A stretch of DNA of 20,513 nt, taken from contig FR902210.1 in assembly GCA_000438415.1 (NCBI GenBank), positions 1 through 20,513 on the forward strand, written 5' to 3'. This stretch comes from Clostridium sp. CAG:628. Lineage in GTDB: Bacteria > Bacillota_I > Bacilli_A > RF39 > UBA660. A program made the translations under genes and the position numbers. The notes below the pieces were generated by a model, which did not search any database, was not told the origin of the DNA, and saw only the letters and a list, made by a program, of their open reading frames with translations. Shown one piece after another: positions 1-5,410 of the stretch (position 1 is the stretch's first letter; each line of letters starts with the position of its first letter).

Positions 1-34
1 ATTTTCCTATTGACTTTTAATAGTTAGTCACCTC

Positions 35-883
35 TTATAAATCAAACACCTTATAAACTAAAACACTATTAATAATTAATAAAACTAAACCTATTACCAA
101 ATGCACTTCATTCATAGGAAATTTACTAACTTCATATAAAACACTAACTATACTAGAAAGAACAAATCCTATAATAGCATAATATGTTTCTTTCTTATAA
201 TGTTTTAAACACCAATCAATTATTTTAGAAACAAACACAATACCAAGTACAACACCTAGCATAAATACACACATTAAAATAATATTAGTACTTAAATTTT
301 TAAATGCTGTAATCTCATTTACCATATTTAAAACTGGTTCATAATAACCTATCAACATAAGAGTAAAAGAACCGCTTATACCAGGAACAACCATTGTAAC
401 TGCAGCTAACATACCTACAAAAAATAAAATAACATATCCATACATATTTATATTATCAAAAGTAACCAAATTACTGCTTTTATGAAATATTAACATACTA
501 AGAACTATTAACATTCCAACTAACATAAGAGAAATATCTTTTATAGTAATTTTATATCCCTTAACATTCTTACAAAGTGAAGGAATACCACCAATAATCA
601 TACCCAAGAATATCAAAATAGTTATAATAGGAGCCTTATCTAAACCAAACTTAATAATTCTAGCAAAAACACTAACAGAAAAAACTACTCCAAGCCCTAT
701 TGGTAACAAATACATAAAATACTTTTTAAAATCATTAACACTTTTATAAAAATTACTAGCTGCTTCAATTAACTCTTCATAAATTCCCATTAAAACAGCA
801 AGTGTACCACCACTTACTCCAGGAATAACAAAAGATATTCCTAAAATTATACCTTTAATAAATAAAAATATTTTCTCTTTCAT
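35..883 (-). CDS. DUF368 polytopic membrane protein, probable undecaprenyl-phosphate translocase
   Basis: A 282-residue integral membrane protein of the DUF368 family. Members of this family (PopT) were recently shown to return undecaprenyl phosphate, the lipid carrier of wall polymers, across the cytoplasmic membrane. The sequence is nearly all hydrophobic helices. A Pro-Gly-rich re-entrant-type motif occurs twice: PGVSGGT at about 21-27 and PGISGS at about 167-172, each followed by a Gly-Tyr-Glu type loop (GIYEE, GYYEP), as expected for the family's internal duplication. Length is normal and the ATG has an AAAGGAG ribosome site 5-6 nt upstream. The start overlaps the stop of the upstream PAP2 phosphatase gene by 4 nt (ATGA), so translation is probably coupled. 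The family call is firm; the substrate is inferred from the family. Confidence 0.9.
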   Translation of the reverse strand: MKEKIFLFIKGIILGISFVIPGVSGGTLAVLMGIYEELIEAASNFYKSVNDFKKYFMYLLPIGLGVVFSVSVFARIIKFGLDKAPIITILIFLGMIIGGIPSLCKNVKGYKITIKDISLMLVGMLIVLSMLIFHKSSNLVTFDNINMYGYVILFFVGMLAAVTMVVPGISGSFTLMLIGYYEPVLNMVNEITAFKNLSTNIILMCVFMLGVVLGIVFVSKIIDWCLKHYKKETYYAIIGFVLSSIVSVLYEVSKFPMNEVHLVIGLVLLIINSVLVYKVFDL

Positions 884-1500
884 ATATTCTCCTTTTTAAA
901 ATAATTAATAAACATAAATAAAACAATTAAACCAACTAAATATCCAGCACATACATCAGATAAATAATGTACTCCCAAGTACAACCTAGATACTCCTATT
1001 AATATTATTATAATAACTAAAAATATAGTAAATAATACTTTTTTTAATCCTTTAATATCACTATTACTAAGTAAATAAATTAAAATTCCATAAAAAACAA
1101 TACTACATGCAGTATGTCCACTTGGAAATGATGGATCCCATGGAACATTTATTAAACTTGTAAGTGGCCTTTCTCTATTAATAATAAACTTAATAATTAA
1201 ATTAATCAAATAAACTGTCAATAAAGAACAACTAAGTGTAATAATATTTTTTTTATTTTTATAAACAACAAATAAAATTATTAAAGTAGTTATATAAAAG
1301 TATACACTTCCCATATTAGTAATAATTTTAAAAAAAATAGTTAAACCATTATTCACTAAATTATCTAATATATAATCATGTATAAACATATCAAATGTTA
1401 ATAACTCATAACTAAAGTATCTTTTTACTTGAATAAATGTTAATAACATTAAAATAATTGTTAATAAATAATACTTATTCACTTTTAAAAAATTTTTCAT
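880..1500 (-). CDS. PAP2-family membrane phosphatase (lipid phosphate / undecaprenyl-pyrophosphate phosphatase type)
   Basis: A 206-residue, multi-helix PAP2 superfamily enzyme. All three phosphatase motifs are visible: K104-X6-R111-P112, PSGH at 126-129, and SR-X5-H-X3-D at 171-182 with the catalytic histidines at about 129 and 178. Bacterial relatives remove the terminal phosphate from undecaprenyl pyrophosphate or phosphatidylglycerol phosphate on the outer face of the membrane. The frame stays open for 28 further codons upstream, but that would run into the end of the ZIP gene and across a terminator. The ATG at 1500 is therefore preferred; it lies only about 9 nt from the predicted transcription start and has a weak GTGG ribosome site. 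The downstream DUF368 gene overlaps by 4 nt, which points to lipid-carrier recycling. The substrate is inferred. Confidence 0.9.
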   Translation of the reverse strand: MKNFLKVNKYYLLTIILMLLTFIQVKRYFSYELLTFDMFIHDYILDNLVNNGLTIFFKIITNMGSVYFYITTLIILFVVYKNKKNIITLSCSLLTVYLINLIIKFIINRERPLTSLINVPWDPSFPSGHTACSIVFYGILIYLLSNSDIKGLKKVLFTIFLVIIIILIGVSRLYLGVHYLSDVCAGYLVGLIVLFMFINYFKKENI

Positions 1501-1515
1501 ATTAACCACATAAAA

Positions 1516-1544
1516 ATTATACAACAAAAAAACTATATTGTAAA
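1516..1544 (-). promoter_or_regulatory. Promoter of the PAP2-DUF368 unit
   Basis: On the minus strand a -35 box TTTACA (1539-1544) is followed by a 17-nt spacer and a perfect -10 TATAAT (1516-1521). Transcription should begin near 1509, about 9 nt before the PAP2 ATG, so the mRNA would be almost leaderless. The -35 box lies inside the 3' arm of the upstream gene's terminator hairpin. Confidence 0.7.
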
Positions 1545-1560
1545 CTAAAACAATATAGTT
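1521..1560 (-). terminator. Rho-independent terminator at the end of the ZIP gene
   Basis: A perfect 11-bp inverted repeat (1531-1541 pairs with 1550-1560, 8-nt loop) is followed on the minus strand by a run of T residues (TTTTTGTTGT). The ZIP stop codon TAG (1545-1547) sits inside the loop. The stem has only two G-C pairs, so termination may be incomplete. Confidence 0.65.
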
Positions 1561-2279
1561 ATAAGCATTAATATAATACCACATAAAATTCCCATATTAA
1601 CCATTTTCTTATCCTTACTATCTTTAATTAAAGGTAAAAATTCAAAACAAGCAATATACATAATCATACCAAAAGTAAATGATAAAAGTGTTCCAATAAT
1701 AAATGCATTCAAAGTAAACTTATATAAAACTAAAGCACCAAATAAATAAGATATTCCAATACCTATCATACATAACAAAGTTTTACTTTTACCATATAAT
1801 TCATTAAACGTACTTGATAAAGTAAACCCAAGGGGTAAATTATGAAGTGCAATTCCAAGAGTTAAAATAACAGCAGTATCATAACTAGTTAAAACAGTAC
1901 TATAAAGTGTCATTCCTTCTATAAAATTATGAATAACTAAAAACACACAAGTAATAAAAGATATATGTTTATAAGCACTCTTTTCTTCATGATGATGATG
2001 TCCACCTAAAACATCTAGTACGATTACTACTGCAAATCCAATAATTATAAAGAAGCAAGTAAATAGTATACTCTTAAATGTATCAAATCCTTCTTTATAA
2101 AATAGATAAGCATCAGGTATTAAATGAAATAACCCCAAAAGAATTAAAACAATAAACCCAAGAGCCACACTGAAAGTCATAACTTTCTTATTATTCTTTG
2201 TAGAAAAAACAATTAAAGACCCAATTAATAAAGAAAACACTTCAAATATACTTAATACTAAAACTACAAATAAATCCAT
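1545..2279 (-). CDS. ZIP-family divalent metal transporter
   Basis: A 244-residue polytopic protein of the ZIP (zinc/iron permease) family, which brings Zn2+, Fe2+ or related cations into the cytoplasm. The metal-site motifs are in the expected helices: HLIPDA near 52-57, HNFIEG at 117-122 (the TM4 H-N-x-x-E-G signature) and HNLPLG at 146-151 (TM5, where the usual second acidic/His position is replaced by Leu-Gly). A histidine-rich cytoplasmic loop, HHHHEE at 94-99, is typical of the variable metal-binding loop. The start has an ideal AGGAGG site, which overlaps the stop of the ATP-grasp gene 8 nt away, so the two genes form an operon. The exact metal cannot be told; the altered TM5 motif may change selectivity. 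Confidence 0.88.
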   Translation of the reverse strand: MDLFVVLVLSIFEVFSLLIGSLIVFSTKNNKKVMTFSVALGFIVLILLGLFHLIPDAYLFYKEGFDTFKSILFTCFFIIIGFAVVIVLDVLGGHHHHEEKSAYKHISFITCVFLVIHNFIEGMTLYSTVLTSYDTAVILTLGIALHNLPLGFTLSSTFNELYGKSKTLLCMIGIGISYLFGALVLYKFTLNAFIIGTLLSFTFGMIMYIACFEFLPLIKDSKDKKMVNMGILCGIILMLITILF

Positions 2280-2287
2280 AATTCCTC

Positions 2288-3304
2288 CTATATATCCATA
2301 TATTTTTTATATTTAGGTAAATCACCTTGTTTAATACCACTAATACTTGGTTTAACTTGAAACACTCCAGGATACTGATTTCCTTCTATTACAATAAATT
2401 CACCTTTATCATTTAAAACAACATCCCAACCAACATATCTAATACTTGGTACAACCTTACTTAAAGTGCTTATAAAGTTTTCTAACTCATTATAACGTGG
2501 TACTTTAAACCCTACAATATCACATCCACTACTTGGATGTTTATAATAAATATTTCCTTTTTCATCTATCGCAGGTACATAAACAGTTCCTAAATCATTA
2601 ACAAAAGTATACATTCCACCACTACTAAAATTATCAACATTTCCATTATTACCAATTCTCAAAATAGTATTTAAAATATGAGTAACCCCTTTATCATCAA
2701 CAAAAGAAAGCACTCTGAGAGTATTAACACTTCCCTTATATAACTTACTAAAACTTTCGTGTTGATAAATAAACTCTTCAATAATAAACTCTTCTTTTTT
2801 CATAATAGAATTATATAACTTTAAAACATTATATTCATTCCTAAACATATTTCTATCTATATTAATAATCTCTAATCCTTTACCACCACAATTATTAACT
2901 TGTTTACAAACTATTTTTTCTTTATCAAAAATATAATCCTTAAATTCTTTAAAAGAAGCATCCCTTAAATCAATAAAACTTCTACCTAAATAATTCTTAA
3001 ATAACTTATTAAATTCTCCCTTATCATCAAGTAAATGCCAGTCTTCTTTTTTATTATACTTTTTAACTATATCATTATTATATTTACCAGTTAAATAAGT
3101 ACTTCTTTCTTTACTATTTAAAAGATAAAACTCAAACTCAAAATAATCCATATACCCACTTCCATATAAAAGTGCACATTTAGCCATATCAAAAAGTACA
3201 TAAAAGGTACTTTTATTTATTTTACCACCAACTATTTTTGCATGATTAACATATTCTTTAAATTTCATATTTTTTAATTTTTTAAATACATAACTTATTT
3301 TCAT
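2288..3304 (-). CDS. Sugar-transfer-associated ATP-grasp protein
   Basis: A 338-residue protein with the ATP-grasp fold of the sugar-transfer-associated subfamily, cytoplasmic and often found near surface-polysaccharide genes. Visible elements, in order, are a lysine strand plus glycine loop (CKQVNNCGGKG, about 133-143), the acidic E-E-F strand near 176-178, LRVLSF (about 196-201), and the metal-binding end VGWDVVLN...EGNQYPG (about 291-313), where Asp, Glu and Asn would hold Mg-ATP. Family members are thought to join a carboxylate to an amine or hydroxyl of a cell-surface glycan; the true substrate is unknown. The ATG at 3304 is chosen over an in-frame GTG three codons upstream because an AGGTG site lies 6 nt before it. 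It is the first gene of a unit with the ZIP transporter. Confidence 0.8.
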   Translation of the reverse strand: MKISYVFKKLKNMKFKEYVNHAKIVGGKINKSTFYVLFDMAKCALLYGSGYMDYFEFEFYLLNSKERSTYLTGKYNNDIVKKYNKKEDWHLLDDKGEFNKLFKNYLGRSFIDLRDASFKEFKDYIFDKEKIVCKQVNNCGGKGLEIINIDRNMFRNEYNVLKLYNSIMKKEEFIIEEFIYQHESFSKLYKGSVNTLRVLSFVDDKGVTHILNTILRIGNNGNVDNFSSGGMYTFVNDLGTVYVPAIDEKGNIYYKHPSSGCDIVGFKVPRYNELENFISTLSKVVPSIRYVGWDVVLNDKGEFIVIEGNQYPGVFQVKPSISGIKQGDLPKYKKYMDI

Positions 3305-3321
3305 AATTAACACCTATTAAA

Positions 3322-3350
3322 ATTATAGTAAACTTTTTTGAAAAAGTCTA
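3322..3350 (-). promoter_or_regulatory. Promoter of the ATP-grasp/ZIP operon
   Basis: On the minus strand -35 TAGACT (3345-3350), a 17-nt spacer and -10 TATAAT (3322-3327) lie just upstream of the ATP-grasp start. The spacer contains a short inverted repeat (ACTTTT/AAAAGT). The same -35 hexamer and spacing recur before the gene at 16926-17315. Confidence 0.6.
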
Positions 3351-3410
3351 CTACTTAAAAATATTTATCTACTTTTATTTTTAAAACTGATATTATTTTT
3401 TCTAATATTT

Positions 3411-3587
3411 CTAATCATCTAACGTGAAACCAATTGATACGTTTTGTTCAATATTTTCTTTTTTTAATGAATCTCAAATACTTAATTTTCCACTTTCAGT
3501 TATGTCAAAAATATAATTAATTTTATTTTCACATATATCTAAATTCAAATTTTGCTAGTTTTTATAATTATTAATTTTTATATTTAA
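3411..3587 (-). pseudogene. Possible decayed gene fragment with two in-frame stops
   Basis: Between the ATP-grasp promoter and the zinc-ribbon gene, one minus-strand frame reads as plausible protein for 20 and then 26 codons. It is broken by TGA (3474-3476) and TAG (3555-3557) and ends at TAG (3411-3413). The piece after the second break reads DSLKKENIEQNVSIGFTLDD. Both stops fall where a TGG tryptophan could have stood, as if the gene had decayed by point mutation. I do not recognise the family. The length is short enough that chance is possible. The rest of 3351-3610 shows no other feature. Confidence 0.35.
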
Positions 3588-3610
3588 TCACATTATTTAC
3601 TACAGTTCAG

Positions 3611-4039
3611 TTAAATCTCCCTGTATTTTTCATTTTTATAGTTAACATCACTAAAACCACACACTTTTTTACAATCATGACACACAAGAGCGATTATATC
3701 ATCACCATTCATTATCTTACCATCACCTTTTTGGAAACTTACATAATCAGAACCGCAAACATGACAATGAGTATTTTTAAACGATATATCCTTTTTACTT
3801 AATGCATCTTTTACCATTTCAAAACCGTCAGTAGTTATTTCTGCTAATTTTATAAAATGAGATAATTCTTCAAAGTCTTCTTTATTTCCTATTCTTCTTA
3901 AATATTCACGTCCACCATCTACGGCGACCGCACCGCAAGAACACCATTTAAAATCGTGAACATCAATAGACTCAATTATATCCCCACATTTTTTACATTT
4001 AATTTTGTTAGTTCTTATTCGTTCTATTGTTCTTATCAA
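3611..4039 (-). CDS. Double zinc-ribbon protein (DUF7695-like), function unknown
   Basis: A protein of about 142 residues with two candidate zinc ribbons. The first, near the N-terminus, has CKKCG followed by WCSCG and the phrase VDGGREYLRR, which resembles the small DUF7695 family common on mobile elements. The second, near the C-terminus, has CHVCG and CHDC about 25 residues later. No catalytic motif is visible, and nucleic-acid or protein binding is only a guess. No ATG fits. The TTG at 4039 is preferred because the site AGGTG lies 7 nt upstream, while the TTG at 4045 is too close to it. The ribosome site overlaps the stop codon of the AbiEii-like gene, so the two were probably one operon. 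It lies within the decayed acquired region. Confidence 0.65.
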   Translation of the reverse strand: MIRTIERIRTNKIKCKKCGDIIESIDVHDFKWCSCGAVAVDGGREYLRRIGNKEDFEELSHFIKLAEITTDGFEMVKDALSKKDISFKNTHCHVCGSDYVSFQKGDGKIMNGDDIIALVCHDCKKVCGFSDVNYKNEKYREI

Positions 4040-4045
4040 TATCAA

Positions 4046-4804
4046 TCACCTACTTACTGTCTTAAGTACTATTACATTAATAATCTTTTCTAAACAAATT
4101 AATATTTCATCAAAATCTATATTTCTTGCATACTCATATCTTTTTTGATAACTTTTCCATCTTTCTTTCAATATATCACTAGCCATAATTAAATCTAAGG
4201 CAAGTAATGGCTCACTAACATATTCTCTTTTATAAAATGTTTTTTCTATTGCTTTAACAAAATCTTCTAAATTAACGTTATCCCAATCTTTTGTATAAAT
4301 TAAATAGATATCATAAAAATCTCTCATTCTTCCATTCAATTCTACTCTACTTAAAATTGTTTCTATCTTTTCTGCCAGTACTATTTCAATATTGTATGCC
4401 CATAATTTTACATATCTATCATCTAGAATTGGTTTATATTTATAATTAATTTCTTTTGGAGTAATTGGATCACCTGTAACTATATCAATATGAAATTTTT
4501 CTTTAATTTTATCTATTTGAATTTGAATATCAGCTCTAAAACCACCATACTCATCTTCATCTCTTATTGGTGATATTCCTAAATAACTAAGTTTTGCATT
4601 ATCGTCCATTTCTATTGATACTATTTCTTTAATCATTTTAACTATTGTTTCTTCATTAAAATTTGCATTCCTAAAGGCAGTATCAATATCCATAGTAGTT
4701 CTATTTTCTACTCCGAACAATGTACTTAAATAAAATCCACCTTTTAATATGAAATTATCTTTATATTTACTAACTGATAGTCTTTCTATAAATCTATCAT
4801 ACAT
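4046..4804 (-). CDS. AbiEii/AbiGii-type nucleotidyltransferase toxin, 5'-truncated
   Basis: This is the nucleotidyltransferase half of a type IV AbiE toxin-antitoxin/abortive-infection pair. Motifs are intact: FILKGG (18-23), the DxD metal pair in TMDID (D39, D41), EKIETI (145-150) and RMRDFYDIY (159-167). These make up the DNA polymerase beta-like fold that transfers nucleotides to a target, probably tRNA. Usual members carry about 25-35 more N-terminal residues. Here family-like codons continue upstream of the first ATG (reading ALLRLY) and then run into a stop at 4853-4855, next to a broken integrase. The ATG at 4804 has no ribosome site. The AbiEi antitoxin that normally precedes the toxin is absent. 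The gene is most likely inactive or poorly expressed, although the catalytic core is undamaged. Confidence 0.72.
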   Translation of the reverse strand: MYDRFIERLSVSKYKDNFILKGGFYLSTLFGVENRTTMDIDTAFRNANFNEETIVKMIKEIVSIEMDDNAKLSYLGISPIRDEDEYGGFRADIQIQIDKIKEKFHIDIVTGDPITPKEINYKYKPILDDRYVKLWAYNIEIVLAEKIETILSRVELNGRMRDFYDIYLIYTKDWDNVNLEDFVKAIEKTFYKREYVSEPLLALDLIMASDILKERWKSYQKRYEYARNIDFDEILICLEKIINVIVLKTVSR

Positions 4805-4830
4805 ATAAAGTCTAAGTAATGCATAAAAAC

Positions 4831-4850
4831 TATATTTTTTTCTTTTGAAA
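4831..4850. other. Head-to-head deletion junction
   Basis: Family-like sequence of the AbiEii toxin (minus strand) stops near 4831, and family-like sequence of the tyrosine recombinase (plus strand) begins near 4844. Both genes have lost their 5' ends, so the simplest explanation is one deletion that removed the segment between two divergent genes, including the AbiEi antitoxin and the recombinase N-terminus. The exact breakpoint cannot be set from this sequence alone. Confidence 0.5.
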
Positions 4851-5375
4851 TATTATATTACTGTGGATTAAGGCGTGGAGAGCTTAGAGGATTACAATGG
4901 AAAGATATTAATTTTAAAGATAGAACTTTAAGTATAACAAAGCAAATTAATGACCGCTGTGGATCCGTTAAAAATTGGTGATTCTCGGTTCCAGAAACTA
5001 AAAGTAGTATAAGAAATATTAAAGATGCCACAAGTCCTCACAAACGACCTTAAAGCGATGAAAAACGAGGCAGAAAAGATACATAGATTTAATGATAATT
5101 TCTTTGTAGCTGGAGATATGCTTCCTGTATGTAGTAATACACTTACTAATCATAAAAATGTTGACTGTAAATTAGCTAATGTTAAACAGATCCGATTACA
5201 TGATTTCAGACATTCTTGTGCATTTCTTCTGGTTAATAAAGGTGCTAATGTTCAAGTTGTAGCAAAATACTTAGGCCATACAAAAGTTGAAGAAACATTA
5301 AAAACTTATTCACACCTATTTACAAGTACCTTAGATGAAGTAGTTGCCGTAATAGATAATTTAGATAATAATTAA
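4844..5375 (+). pseudogene. Tyrosine recombinase (phage/ICE integrase) pseudogene
   Basis: This is the C-terminal half of a tyrosine site-specific recombinase, which would have inserted and excised a mobile element. Translation begins abruptly with ILYYCGLRRGEL (the first catalytic Arg), meets a TGA stop at 4979-4981, and then shifts frame near 5024. The second frame continues with LHDFRHS (His and Arg of the catalytic box), LGHTKVEETL (the second His) and TYSHLF (the nucleophilic Tyr), ending at 5375. About 175 of the usual 370-400 residues remain; the arm-binding and core-binding N-terminal domains are gone. One truncation, one stop and one frameshift make it non-functional, although an open frame of 116 codons from 5025 could be mistaken for a gene. 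Confidence 0.85.
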
Positions 5376-5376
5376 A

Positions 5377-5410
5377 CCGATGATAATTAGTCATTGGCCT
5401 TTTTATTTTC
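5377..5410 (+). terminator. Terminator between convergent integrase remnant and RelA/SpoT-fusion gene
   Basis: CCGATGA (5377-5383) pairs with TCATTGG (5391-5397), with one G-U pair and a 7-nt loop. A T-rich run from 5400 follows on the plus strand. Read on the minus strand the same hairpin has an A-C mismatch and a weaker T tail, so it could also act for the RelA/SpoT-fusion gene, whose stop lies inside it. Confidence 0.6.

Larger units (their letters stand above)
3411..5375. mobile_element. Remnant of an integrated mobile element
   Basis: This stretch holds a gene fragment with stops, a mobile-element-type zinc-ribbon gene, a truncated AbiEii toxin and a broken tyrosine recombinase. None of these resembles the housekeeping genes on either side. 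The adjacent RelA/SpoT-fusion gene (5387-8203) may have arrived with it. Attachment sites were not found, so the edges are approximate. Confidence 0.5.

Noticed and set aside
11..30. TGACT/AGTCA inverted repeat after the DUF368 gene as a terminator
   Set aside because: The stem is 5 bp and no T run follows on the minus strand.
3314..3610. CRISPR array or riboswitch in the larger gaps
   Set aside because: No spaced direct repeats or recognisable aptamer folds are visible in this or any other intergenic stretch.
3411..4981. A code with TGA read as tryptophan, as in mycoplasmas
   Set aside because: TGA terminates intact genes here (for example the PAP2 gene at 880-882 and the AbiEii-like gene at 4046-4048), and Trp is encoded by TGG throughout.
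5025..5375. Treating the 116-codon frame as an intact small recombinase
   Set aside because: Family sequence continues upstream in another frame with a stop, so this is the tail of a broken gene.
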